Positions 1-6,623 are shown, counted from the first letter of the stretch. The stretch is DNA of 10,545 nt from T1Sed10-7 sp046540855 (GCA_046540855.1 JBKHEJ010000094.1:1-10545); one strand, 5' to 3'. The notes: a model not told the origin generated them from the letters alone. Made by a program: numbers and translations.

Positions 1-2
1 CG

Positions 3-1304
3 TCAGTCACCGAAGGGGTAGGTCTCCTGCTCGCGGTCGGGCTGGGGCACCTCCGGGGGCACCGGGCGGAGCGCCGCGGTGGTGTCCAGGAACCAGAAGG
101 CGTCGTAGCGCCGGCCGAGCCGGGTCGGGACGTACTGCCCGCGGCGCTCACGCTCGGGACGGTAGACCACGCCGATGGCGCGGTGCCCGAGCCGGGCATC
201 GAGCCAGTCCACCTGCCGGTCCGGGAACACGAACTGGCTGCGCGCCGGCGCGGCGCGGTGGAGGAGCTCCTCGAGGCTGCCCGCCGGGGCCTCGGGCACC
301 GGCAGGACCTCGAAGGGGAGCCCCCACTCGCGGGCGGCGATGACCTCCCCGCGGTAGCTCCCGGCGCCGACGATGACGACGTCGTCGCCGCCGTAGCGCT
401 CGCGGACCAGCTGGCCGACGTTCACCATCCCGGCTGCGGCCATGTCGGTGGCCCGCGCATCCCCGACGTGGGTGTTGTGCGCCCACACCACCGCCTTGGT
501 GTGGGGGCCACGGTGGGCGAGGACACGGTCCAGGGTGTCCACCATGTGCCGGTCCCGGATGTTCCACGAGCTCGCGCCACCGCGGACCATGGCGCGGTAG
601 TAGCGCTCGGCGTCCGCCGCCACCGCGGCGTTCTGCTCCGCCTGGAACCGACCCTCCGCGTCGTCGCCGACGACCCCGGCGTCCTGCTGCAGCCGCGTGA
701 GCAGCGCGACGACCTCCTCCTCGCAGGAGGTCGGCACGACCCGGGTCGCCAGGGCGTACTCCTGCGGATCCTCCGCGTAGGGCTCCAGGCAGCTCCAGGC
801 ACGTCGTGCCGTCAGGGCCGCCTGCCCGTCGTGGACGTCGAGGTAGTCGATGATGACGCGCAGCGACGCCCACAGGGAGTAGACGTCCAGGCCGTAGAAC
901 CCCACCTGCGCCGCTGGAGCGCGGTCCAGGTTGCGCTCCTTCAGCCAGGTGGCGAACCCCTCCACCTCGGCGTTGGCCCACATCCACGTCGGCCACCGCT
1001 CGAAGGTCTGCAGCACCTCGCGGACGCTGCCGGCGGTCTCGGTCCTCACCGCCCGGTCGATCCGGTGGCAGTCGGGCCAGTCGCCCTCGACCGCGACGAC
1101 CGTGAAGCCGCGCTCGGCGATGAGCCGCTTCGTCAGCTCCGCACGCCAGTGGTAGTACTCGTGGGTGCCGTGGGAGGCCTCGCCGACGAGCACCAGCCGG
1201 GCGTCCCCGATGCGGTCCAGCAGGGGGTCGAGGTCGGCCGGGGACCGCAGCGGCGTCGCCAGCTCGGCCACCTCGTCAGGCCGTCGTCGTGGATCCGGGT
1301 TCAT
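3..1304 (-). CDS. Erythromycin esterase family protein
   Basis: A 433-residue cytoplasmic protein of the erythromycin esterase superfamily (EreA/EreB-like fold). Visible hallmarks are GEASHGTHEYY at residues 41-51 (His45), the VAVEGDWPD strand at 70-78 (Glu73) and WAHNTHVGD at 274-282 (His276). These correspond to the His/Glu active-site residues of the family. Length is normal. The ATG start overlaps the stop of the upstream hydrolase gene in an ATGA arrangement, and no clear Shine-Dalgarno sequence is seen, so translation is probably coupled. It is the last gene of a three-gene operon. In mycobacteria this domain is found fused to a phosphoribosyltransferase (Rv2030c). Most chromosomal members have no shown macrolide-esterase activity, so resistance should not be assumed; the true substrate is unknown. 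Family assignment is firm, function is not. Confidence 0.93.
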   Translation of the reverse strand: MNPDPRRRPDEVAELATPLRSPADLDPLLDRIGDARLVLVGEASHGTHEYYHWRAELTKRLIAERGFTVVAVEGDWPDCHRIDRAVRTETAGSVREVLQTFERWPTWMWANAEVEGFATWLKERNLDRAPAAQVGFYGLDVYSLWASLRVIIDYLDVHDGQAALTARRAWSCLEPYAEDPQEYALATRVVPTSCEEEVVALLTRLQQDAGVVGDDAEGRFQAEQNAAVAADAERYYRAMVRGGASSWNIRDRHMVDTLDRVLAHRGPHTKAVVWAHNTHVGDARATDMAAAGMVNVGQLVRERYGGDDVVIVGAGSYRGEVIAAREWGLPFEVLPVPEAPAGSLEELLHRAAPARSQFVFPDRQVDWLDARLGHRAIGVVYRPERERRGQYVPTRLGRRYDAFWFLDTTAALRPVPPEVPQPDREQETYPFGD

Positions 1305-1963
1305 CGCAGCGTGCGATCGAGGTGGTCGGCGGCGAGGGAGGCGACCTGCTCCAGGGCGCCTGGCTCCTCGAAGAGGTGGGTCGCGTCGGGGACGATCTCC
1401 AGCTGCACGCGGCCCGGCATCCGGGCCATCGCCTCCTGGTTCATGCCGATCACCGGGAGGTCGGCGCCCCCCACGATCAGCAGCGTGGGCGCCTGGACCG
1501 AGCCGAGCGCCTCGCCGGCGAGGTCGGGACGTCCGCCGCGCGAGACCACCGACGCCACCTCCTCGGGCCGGTGGGTGGCAGCCACGAGCGCCGCAGCCGC
1601 GCCGGTGCTCGCTCCGAACAGACCGATCGGCAGGTCGGCGAGCTGCTCGTCCCCGCGCACCCAGTCGATCGCGTCCACGACCCGGCTCGCGAGCAGGCCG
1701 ATGTCGAAGCGCAGCGCGCGGGTGCGCAGGTCGACCTCCTCCTCCCGGGCCGTGAGCAGATCGAGCAGCACGGTGGCGAAGCCGCCGGCCACGAGCGCCT
1801 GCGCCACCTGCTGGTTGCGCGTGCTGTGCCGGCTGGACCCGCTGCCGTGTGCGAAGACGACCACCCCGCGCGGCGCGCCCGGGACGGTGAGGTCACCGAC
1901 GATGGCCTCACCATCGACGGGGATGCGGATCTCGCGGACGTCGACCGGTCGGTCCGGTGTCAT
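1301..1963 (-). CDS. Dienelactone hydrolase-like alpha/beta hydrolase
   Basis: A 220-residue alpha/beta hydrolase without signal peptide. The oxyanion region is HGSGSS at 39-44, the nucleophile elbow is GASTG with Ser119, the acid is probably Asp168 (VGGAD) and the histidine is His196 (DATHLFEEPG). This is a complete Ser-Asp-His triad in the expected order, so the protein is probably active. The ATHLFEEPGAL motif is typical of the hydrolases that travel with phosphoribosyltransferases in actinobacteria. The start is ATG at 1963 with a GGGAAGGG purine run just upstream. It lies 21 bp after the phosphoribosyltransferase stop and overlaps the esterase gene by 4 bp, so the three are co-transcribed. 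In M. tuberculosis Rv0571c the equivalent domain is fused to the phosphoribosyltransferase. The substrate is unknown; no dienelactone pathway genes are nearby. Confidence 0.92.
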   Translation of the reverse strand: MTPDRPVDVREIRIPVDGEAIVGDLTVPGAPRGVVVFAHGSGSSRHSTRNQQVAQALVAGGFATVLLDLLTAREEEVDLRTRALRFDIGLLASRVVDAIDWVRGDEQLADLPIGLFGASTGAAAALVAATHRPEEVASVVSRGGRPDLAGEALGSVQAPTLLIVGGADLPVIGMNQEAMARMPGRVQLEIVPDATHLFEEPGALEQVASLAADHLDRTLR

Positions 1964-1984
1964 GGGGTTCCCTTCCCTCGGCGT

Positions 1985-2620
1985 CTAGGGCGCACCGAGC
2001 TCCTCGAGCAGGGCCAGCACCTCGTCGTCGGTGGTCTGCCCGAAATCGCGGTACCAGCGGCCCACCGCAACGAAGTCCCGCGGTACCTCGACAGCGACGA
2101 CCTCGTCGGCCTCCCCTCGCAGCGCGGCGACGCCCTCCTCGGAGGCGACGGGGACCGCGAGGATCAGCCGGGACGCTCCACCCTGGCGGACCGCTCGGCA
2201 GGCGGCGGTCGCCGTGCTGCCGGTCGCGAGCCCATCGTCGACGACGATGACGGTGCGCCCTCTCATCGCGGGCAGCGCACGGTCGGCGCGGTAGGACCGG
2301 ACGCGTCGTTCGAGCTCGGTGCGCTCGGCCGCCTCGATGCGATCGAGGTCGTCCTCGCTGAGGTTGAGGTGCGTGAACGCCCACTCGCTCACCAGCCGCA
2401 CGCCACCCTCAGCGATGGCGCCGATGGCGAGCTCACGGTGGCCCGGCGCCCCGAGCTTGCGGACGCCGAGCACGTCCAGCGGGGCATCCAGGGTGCGCGC
2501 AACCTCGGCGGCGACGGGCACCCCACCGCGGGGCAGGGCGAGCACGAGGAGATCGTGCCCTGCGACGTGACGCAGCCGCTTCGCCAGGGCTCGTCCGGCC
2601 TGGGCGCGGTCCTCGAACAC
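1985..2620 (-). CDS. Phosphoribosyltransferase domain protein
   Basis: A type I phosphoribosyltransferase of 211 residues from the preferred start. The PRPP-binding loop VIVVDDGLATGSTA is at residues 124-137, and LALPRGGVPVAAEVA at 28-42 is the N-terminal signature of this subfamily. I chose GTG at 2620 because AGGAG lies six bases upstream and the protein then begins MFEDRAQAGRALA, the usual beginning of this family. A longer reading from GTG at 2656 adds 12 residues and lacks a ribosome binding site. The stop is TAG. It is the first gene of the operon with the hydrolase and the esterase. The base or other acceptor is not known; such proteins are often called 'putative phosphoribosyl transferase' and are hypoxia-induced in M. 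tuberculosis as fusions. Its neighbour upstream is a true NAD-salvage phosphoribosyltransferase. Confidence 0.92.
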   Translation of the reverse strand: MFEDRAQAGRALAKRLRHVAGHDLLVLALPRGGVPVAAEVARTLDAPLDVLGVRKLGAPGHRELAIGAIAEGGVRLVSEWAFTHLNLSEDDLDRIEAAERTELERRVRSYRADRALPAMRGRTVIVVDDGLATGSTATAACRAVRQGGASRLILAVPVASEEGVAALRGEADEVVAVEVPRDFVAVGRWYRDFGQTTDDEVLALLEELGAP

Positions 2621-2626
2621 GGCCGT

Positions 2627-2631
2627 CTCCT
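2627..2631 (-). promoter_or_regulatory. Ribosome binding site deciding the phosphoribosyltransferase start
   Basis: On the minus strand AGGAG precedes GTG (2620-2618) by six bases. No comparable site precedes the alternative GTG at 2656. This supports the shorter protein. Confidence 0.7.
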
Positions 2632-2678
2632 GTCCTCGACGATCGGCGGCCGGCACCCGTGACGTGCGCCGCCTCAGC

Positions 2679-2717
2679 AGGCACGGTGGCTCGTCTCACC
2701 GTAGGCACGGTGGCTCG
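2679..2717. repeat. Two 15-bp direct repeats with an overlapping hairpin
   Basis: The 15-mer AGGCACGGTGGCTCG occurs exactly at 2679-2693 and 2703-2717 (period 24 bp). Between them ACGGTG (2683-2688) and CACCGT (2697-2702) form a 6-bp stem with an 8-base loop. The element sits in the 132-bp gap between the pncB-type gene and the phosphoribosyltransferase, 60-100 bp upstream of the latter. It may be an operator for the downstream operon or a weak terminator for pncB; the sequence alone does not decide. Confidence 0.6.
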
Positions 2718-2752
2718 CGCACCCATGGCCGTCCGACCAGGGTCGGGACCGG

Positions 2753-4102
2753 TCAGGCGACGACGCGGTCGTGGACCTCGTCGGTGAGCGCTTGGAGCTC
2801 CTCGCTCAGGGTCGGCAGCGGCGGCTCGTCCACGTAGGGTGGCCTGCGCCAGGAGGGCGGGAGCTGGGTGAGCTCGCCCTCGACCCGGTCGCGGATGCCA
2901 GCGAGGTCCGGCGGGTCGAGGAGCCGTCGACCATCCCGCCACACCGGGTGCAGCAGCGGCACGCCCTCGCCCGGACGGTCCGCGATCGTGAGCAGGTCGC
3001 GGCTCACGTCACCCTCCCGCCGGTAGACCTGCTTCGCCCCGGGGTAGGTGCTCTTGGCCCCGCTGAACTTCGCCACCGGTCGCCCGTCGTAGGCGACGAG
3101 CTTGTAGACGACGTCCGCCCCCGGGTGGTCCTTGGAGACGGTCAGGGAGGTCCCGACCCCGAAGCCGTCGATCGGTGCACCCTGCGAGACGAGGTCGTGG
3201 ATCGCCTCCTCGTCCAGGCCACCGGAGGCGATGACGATCGCGTCGGTGAACCCGGCGTCGTCGAGCTGCCGCCGCGCATCGACGGCGAGCGCGCCCAGGT
3301 CGCCGGAGTCCAGCCGCACCCCCTTCGGCGTGATCCCGAGCTCGCGGCAGACCTCGATCGCGCGCCGGACCCCCTCCGGGGTGTCGTAGGTGTCGACCAG
3401 CAGCACGCTGTGCTCGGGCTGATCCGCGGCGAAGCTGCGGAAGGCCTCCCGCTCGTCCTCGAAGGCCTGGATGTAGGAGTGAGCCATGGTGCCCGTGGTG
3501 GGGATGCCGTAGCGCCGGCCAGCCTCCACGTTGCTCGTCGCGAACCCACCGCCGAGGTAGGCGGCGAGTGCGCCCTCGACGCCGGTCTCCAGCCCGTGGG
3601 CACGCCGGAAGCCGAAGTCGGCCAGCTGCCGCCCGTCGGCCACCAGCGCGCACCGGGCCGCCTTGGTCGCGACCAGCGTGGGGTAGTGCAGGACGTTCAT
3701 CACCGCCGTCTCGAGCAGCTGCGCCACCGGCAGCGGCGCGGTCACCTCCAGGATCGGCTCCTGGGCGAGCACCACCGTGCCGTCGGCCACAGCGCGGACC
3801 TCGCCGTTGGTGACCTCCATGGCGGCGAGCTCGTCGCGGACCGCGCGGTCGATGCCGAGGCGCTCGAGCTCGTCGAGCTCCGCCGGTCCGAACCGGAACC
3901 GCTCGAGCAGCTCCAGCACGCGCTGGACGCCGAGGGCGACGTACCAGGGGCGCTGCGCGCTCGGGCGGAGGAACAGGCTGAAGGTCGCCGGTGCGATCAT
4001 CCCCCGCTGGAGGAAGGACGCGGCCATCCGCAACTCGTACAGGTCGGTGCACAGGCCGAGCTGACCCGTCCGGTCCGAGCCTTCCCGTACGGGCGGGATC
4101 AT
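2753..4102 (-). CDS. pncB: Nicotinate phosphoribosyltransferase
   Basis: A 449-residue cytoplasmic enzyme that joins nicotinic acid and PRPP to nicotinate mononucleotide, with ATP hydrolysis, in the Preiss-Handler branch of NAD salvage. Signatures are TDLYELRM at 19-26, GTMAHSYIQAF at 204-214 (His208 is probably the phosphorylated histidine), GVRLDSGDLG at 261-270, ASGGLDE at 292-298 and GFGVGTSLTVS at 313-323. Length matches the family. The start is ATG at 4102, with AGGAAGG seven bases upstream; the frame stays open far upstream only because it runs antisense to other genes. It could be the equivalent of M. tuberculosis pncB1 or pncB2; the phosphoribosyltransferase/hydrolase neighbours favour the pncB2 (Rv0573c) context. 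A 132-bp gap separates it from the next gene, so it may be transcribed alone or lead the whole block. Confidence 0.95.
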   Translation of the reverse strand: MIPPVREGSDRTGQLGLCTDLYELRMAASFLQRGMIAPATFSLFLRPSAQRPWYVALGVQRVLELLERFRFGPAELDELERLGIDRAVRDELAAMEVTNGEVRAVADGTVVLAQEPILEVTAPLPVAQLLETAVMNVLHYPTLVATKAARCALVADGRQLADFGFRRAHGLETGVEGALAAYLGGGFATSNVEAGRRYGIPTTGTMAHSYIQAFEDEREAFRSFAADQPEHSVLLVDTYDTPEGVRRAIEVCRELGITPKGVRLDSGDLGALAVDARRQLDDAGFTDAIVIASGGLDEEAIHDLVSQGAPIDGFGVGTSLTVSKDHPGADVVYKLVAYDGRPVAKFSGAKSTYPGAKQVYRREGDVSRDLLTIADRPGEGVPLLHPVWRDGRRLLDPPDLAGIRDRVEGELTQLPPSWRRPPYVDEPPLPTLSEELQALTDEVHDRVVA

Positions 4103-4192
4103 CCGCAGGCCTTCCTGCTCGCGGTCACGACGACGGATACGGGGTCTGTCTAGCAGCCCCGGCCGTCCCCCAGGTTCGCAGCGCGTGGAGAC

Positions 4193-4246
4193 GACGGACG
4201 GTCGGCCACGGTCCAGGTCCCGATGACGGACGGTCGGCCACGGTCC
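4193..4246. repeat. Two identical 22-bp near-palindromic repeats (operator candidate)
   Basis: Exact copies lie at 4193-4214 and 4225-4246, period 32 bp (about three helical turns). Inside each, 19 bases form an imperfect dyad of the form GGACnGTnGnCnACnGTCC. The core CCACGGTC (4206-4213, 4238-4245) reappears inverted as GACCGTGG at 4261-4268. Same-face spacing plus dyad symmetry suits a dimeric regulator that binds cooperatively. The bound protein is unknown. Confidence 0.6.
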
Positions 4247-4254
4247 GTCCGGTC

Positions 4255-4272
4255 GGCACCGACCGTGGTGCC
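4255..4272. repeat. Short inverted repeat in the divergent region
   Basis: GGCACC at 4255-4260 pairs with GGTGCC at 4267-4272 around a six-base centre. Its inner bases also provide the inverted GACCGTGG copy of the neighbouring repeat core. It is probably part of the same regulatory array. Confidence 0.4.
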
Positions 4273-4322
4273 TGGCACGGTGTGGCGGACCGAGATCGTC
4301 AGCGAACGTGACAGGAGCACCC

Positions 4323-4592
4323 ATGTCCCCGACCGACCCGGAGCGTCGTGACCGCAGCACCAGCTTCGAGGTGGACCGTCCCGACCAACCCGAACGGGAC
4401 GATCTGCTCGAGCAGGAGGACGTGCACCTCGAGGAGGTCGAAGGGTCGACCATGGACCGGGAGGTCGGGATGCTGCCCGACCCGGAGGAGCTGCCGGAGT
4501 CCCAGGGCGAGACCGTGCTGGACGCCGAGCGCGAGGCGGAGGACTTCACGCCGCGCCGGCGGCTCAGCGACGAGGAGCAGGAGCGCTCCTGA
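4323..4592 (+). CDS. Small acidic protein of unknown function
   Basis: An 89-residue protein I do not recognise. The start is ATG at 4323, with AGGAG seven bases upstream; a GTG at 4308 would add five residues but has no ribosome binding site. It is dominated by Asp/Glu, with Pro, Arg and Ser, and has no cysteine, no membrane segment and no signal peptide, so it is probably cytoplasmic and largely disordered. A short hydrophobic patch MLPDPEEL (residues 50-57) and a basic PRRR stretch near the C-terminus (78-81) interrupt the acidic sequence. It has clean codon structure and its own ribosome binding site, which argues for a real gene. It faces pncB across a repeat-rich promoter region, so it may share a stress regulator with it. 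No function is proposed. Confidence 0.75.
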   Translation: MSPTDPERRDRSTSFEVDRPDQPERDDLLEQEDVHLEEVEGSTMDREVGMLPDPEELPESQGETVLDAEREAEDFTPRRRLSDEEQERS

Positions 4593-4630
4593 GCGTCGAG
4601 GCGCCGTCGCCGGGCGACCGGCGTCCGCGC

Positions 4631-4735
4631 TGCTCCCCGCGCGGCCACCGGCGGCTGCGTTGCTCCCCCACATCCGCCCGCCCGTCCGAACGACCCCCGG
4701 GGAGCAACCGCCCGCGGCGCCGGCCACCGGGGAGC
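4631..4735. terminator. Nested inverted repeats, probable terminator region
   Basis: GTTGCTCCCC at 4659-4668 is perfectly complementary to GGGGAGCAAC at 4699-4708, with a 30-base loop. A second pair, GCTCCCC (4632-4638) and GGGGAGC (4729-4735), lies outside it, and CGGCCACCGG occurs twice (4642-4651, 4721-4730). The element follows the small acidic gene and precedes the lipoprotein gene. It has no T-run. It is the likely 3' end of the former, or a paired regulatory site. Confidence 0.5.
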
Positions 4736-4825
4736 GACGGTGCGTGGTCGGAAGGATGTCGGAAGGGGACCCCGGCAGGGTGCGTCCACACACCGCTCCG
4801 GACCGCACCCCTGAAGGAGGCCCCG

Positions 4826-5593
4826 ATGGTCCTGCACCGCTCCACAACGACCCGCCGGGCACCGGCGGCGCTGCTCGCACTTCTCGCCGGGCTCGCCCTG
4901 CTCGCCGGCTGTGCCGGAGACGAGACGGACACGTCCGACGCCGACGCTGCCGAGGAGACCGCCGACACCGAGGACACCGGCGAACGCGCAGAGACCGTGG
5001 ACGCCGACGAACCTGCGGAGAGCGAGGACACCGACAGCACCATCGCCGCCGGAGACACCGAGGACCCCGACAGCACCGAGCCCGCCGGTGATGCCGGAGA
5101 CGAGGACACCGGCGACACCGACGACAGCCAGGGTGCCGACGACGTCGAGGCAGGTGCCGGCGAGGTCATCGAGGTCGAGATGATCGATTTCGGCTACGTC
5201 GGTCTGCCCGACACCATCGCGGCAGGGACCCAGTTGACCGTCACCAACAGCGCCGAGGCCGAGCTTCACGAGCTGGTCGCCTTCCGCCTCCCCGAGGACG
5301 AGGACCGCTCGGTCCCGGAGCTCCTGGAGCTCCCACCCGAGGAGCTCATGCCGACCCTGGGGGAGCCCTCCACCGTGCTGCTCGCCGCACCCGGTGGGCC
5401 CCAGATCGCCGCGGTCGGCGACGGGGTCCTCGCCGAGCCGGGGCGCTACGCCATCGCCTGCTTCATCCCCACGGGGGTGGAACCGGAGGTCTACCTCGAG
5501 GCCGCAGCCGCGTCCGAAGGGGGTCCACCGCAGGTCGACGGCGGTCCGCCGCACTTCGTCCAAGGGATGTACCGCGAGCTCATCGTCGAGTGA
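4826..5593 (+). CDS. Cupredoxin-domain lipoprotein with acidic linker
   Basis: A 255-residue predicted lipoprotein. Residues 1-28 are a signal peptide with arginines, a Leu/Ala core and the lipobox LAGC (Cys29). Residues 30-113 are a low-complexity Asp/Glu/Thr/Ala linker containing a degenerate 12-residue repeat (period 36 bp from 5033). Residues 114-255 look like a cupredoxin domain. The ligand set His148 (ELHELVAF), Cys212 (YAIACFIP), His243 and Met248 (HFVQGM) has the order of a type 1 copper site, and His-x4-Met matches plastocyanin spacing. Unusually, 30 residues separate Cys212 from His243 where plastocyanin has two. Start: ATG five bases after AAGGAGG. It is probably anchored outside the cell membrane as an electron carrier or copper-binding protein. 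No oxidase or copper-resistance gene is adjacent, so its partner is unknown. Confidence 0.85.
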   Translation: MVLHRSTTTRRAPAALLALLAGLALLAGCAGDETDTSDADAAEETADTEDTGERAETVDADEPAESEDTDSTIAAGDTEDPDSTEPAGDAGDEDTGDTDDSQGADDVEAGAGEVIEVEMIDFGYVGLPDTIAAGTQLTVTNSAEAELHELVAFRLPEDEDRSVPELLELPPEELMPTLGEPSTVLLAAPGGPQIAAVGDGVLAEPGRYAIACFIPTGVEPEVYLEAAAASEGGPPQVDGGPPHFVQGMYRELIVE

Positions 5594-5614
5594 TCGCACG
5601 ACCCGCACTGGTAG

Positions 5615-5650
5615 GCGGCCCCGGTCGAAGGGAGGTACCCCCGGGGCCGC
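5615..5650 (+). terminator. Strong hairpin after the cupredoxin gene
   Basis: GCGGCCCCGG (5615-5624) and CCGGGGCCGC (5641-5650) form a perfect 10-bp G/C stem with a 16-base loop, 22 bases after the stop codon. There is no T-tail, as is common in high-GC actinobacteria. It probably ends the lipoprotein transcript and separates it from the aldolase gene. Confidence 0.65.
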
Positions 5651-5679
5651 TAGCCCTGCTCACCGCCGGCGAGGCGGGT

Positions 5680-5685
5680 TACGTT
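5680..5685 (+). promoter_or_regulatory. Possible -10 box for the aldolase gene
   Basis: TACGTT fits the TAnnnT pattern of actinobacterial -10 boxes and lies about 40 bp upstream of the start codon, after the hairpin. No good -35 is seen, so this is tentative. Confidence 0.25.
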
Positions 5686-5726
5686 CGAGGCACCGATCTT
5701 CTGAACGACAGCGAGGAGGGGCCGAT

Positions 5727-6608
5727 ATGGACGAGCAGATGCGGGCGAAGGTGCACAGCGACCCCGGCTTCATCGCCGCGCTCGACCAGTCCGGGGGCTC
5801 GACGCCCAAGGCGCTGGCGCAGTACGGCATCGAGGAGGACGCGTACGACTCCGAGGAGGCGATGTTCGATCTGGTCCACCAGATGCGGACCAGGATCATC
5901 ACCTCGCCGGTGTTCACCGGGGAACGGATCCTCGGTGCCATCCTGTTCGAAGGCACCATGGAGCGTGAGATCGAGGGGGTCCCGAGCGCTCGGTACCTGT
6001 GGGACACCAAGCGCATCGTGCCCTTCGTCAAGGTCGACAAGGGGCTCGAGGAGGAGGCCAACGGCGTCCAGCTCATGAAGCCGATGCCGGACCTCGATGA
6101 CCTGCTCGGGCGCGCCCGCGGGTACGGGGTGTTCGGCACGAAGATGCGCTCGGTCATCAAGGCGGACGACAGCACCGGCATCAGCGCCATCGTCGACCAG
6201 CAGGCCGAGATCGGCCGCCACATCCTCGAGCAGGACCTCGTCCCGATCCTCGAGCCTGAGGTGGACATCCACGCCACGAACAAGGAGGCCGCGGAACAGC
6301 AGCTCCGGGAGCTGTTGCTCAGCGCGGTCGAGGACCTGCCGGCACCGGTGATGCTCAAGCTCACGATCCCCACCGAGGACGGGTTCTACTCCCCGCTCAT
6401 CGAGCACCCGAAGGTGCTGCGGGTCGTCGCCCTGTCGGGTGGGTACAGCCGTGCCGAGGCCAACGAACGCCTCGCGAGCAACCCGGGTCTGATCGCCTCG
6501 TTCTCCCGGGCGCTCCTGAGCGACCTCAGCTACCAGCAGAGCGACGAGGAGTTCGACCGGACCCTCGATGCCTCGATCCAGGCCATCTACGAGGCGTCCA
6601 TCACCTGA
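5727..6608 (+). CDS. Class I fructose-bisphosphate aldolase
   Basis: A 293-residue Schiff-base aldolase that cleaves fructose 1,6-bisphosphate to dihydroxyacetone phosphate and glyceraldehyde 3-phosphate in glycolysis, and catalyses the reverse in gluconeogenesis. Length and motifs match the compact bacterial class I type (Staphylococcus Fda-like). Seen: ALDQSGGSTPKAL at 18-30, LFEGTM at 73-78, VPFVKVDKG at 98-106, LVPILEPEV at 171-179 with the probable acid/base glutamate, VMLKLTIPT at 208-216 with the Schiff-base Lys211, and VALSGGYSRAEA at 234-245 for phosphate binding. No metal ligands of the class II type are needed. Start: ATG with GAGGAGG seven bases upstream. A longer open frame upstream overlaps the lipoprotein gene and lacks family similarity. 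Hairpins on both sides suggest a single-gene transcript. Confidence 0.95.
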   Translation: MDEQMRAKVHSDPGFIAALDQSGGSTPKALAQYGIEEDAYDSEEAMFDLVHQMRTRIITSPVFTGERILGAILFEGTMEREIEGVPSARYLWDTKRIVPFVKVDKGLEEEANGVQLMKPMPDLDDLLGRARGYGVFGTKMRSVIKADDSTGISAIVDQQAEIGRHILEQDLVPILEPEVDIHATNKEAAEQQLRELLLSAVEDLPAPVMLKLTIPTEDGFYSPLIEHPKVLRVVALSGGYSRAEANERLASNPGLIASFSRALLSDLSYQQSDEEFDRTLDASIQAIYEASIT

Positions 6609-6623
6609 GCGGGGTGACCCGCG

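Larger units (their letters stand above)
4103..4322. promoter_or_regulatory. Divergent control region between pncB and the small acidic gene
   Basis: A 220-bp gap between divergent genes, so it must hold both promoters. It contains two identical 22-bp repeats, an inverted third half-element, and several GGTCGG and CACGGT words. A TAGACA hexamer read on the minus strand (4152-4147) could be a -10 box for pncB, but I find no convincing -35 partner. For the plus-strand gene no clear promoter is visible. Confidence 0.55.

Noticed and set aside
3..1304. Macrolide resistance gene
   Set aside because: Only the superfamily is shown. The operon context with a phosphoribosyltransferase and hydrolase matches a conserved housekeeping or stress module, and there is no mobile element or resistance context.
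183..1988. Long plus-strand open frame of 601 codons
   Set aside because: It is antisense to the esterase and hydrolase genes, which have full catalytic motifs. Its translation is low-complexity (Arg/Val/Gly/Asp-rich) with no recognisable domain, as expected from the complementary strand of GC-rich genes.
1289..2662. Plus-strand open frame of 457 codons
   Set aside because: It overlaps the real minus-strand hydrolase and phosphoribosyltransferase genes almost completely and shows no family motif.
4150..4275. DosR box upstream of pncB
   Set aside because: The known box has GGGAC and GTCCC halves about four bases apart; the repeats here have GGAC and GTCC halves 11 bases apart. No good match was seen by eye, so the repeats point to another regulator.
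4103..5608. N-terminal extension of the pncB frame to 951 residues
   Set aside because: The extension runs antisense through the small acidic gene and the lipoprotein. Family length and the AGGAAGG site set the start at 4102.
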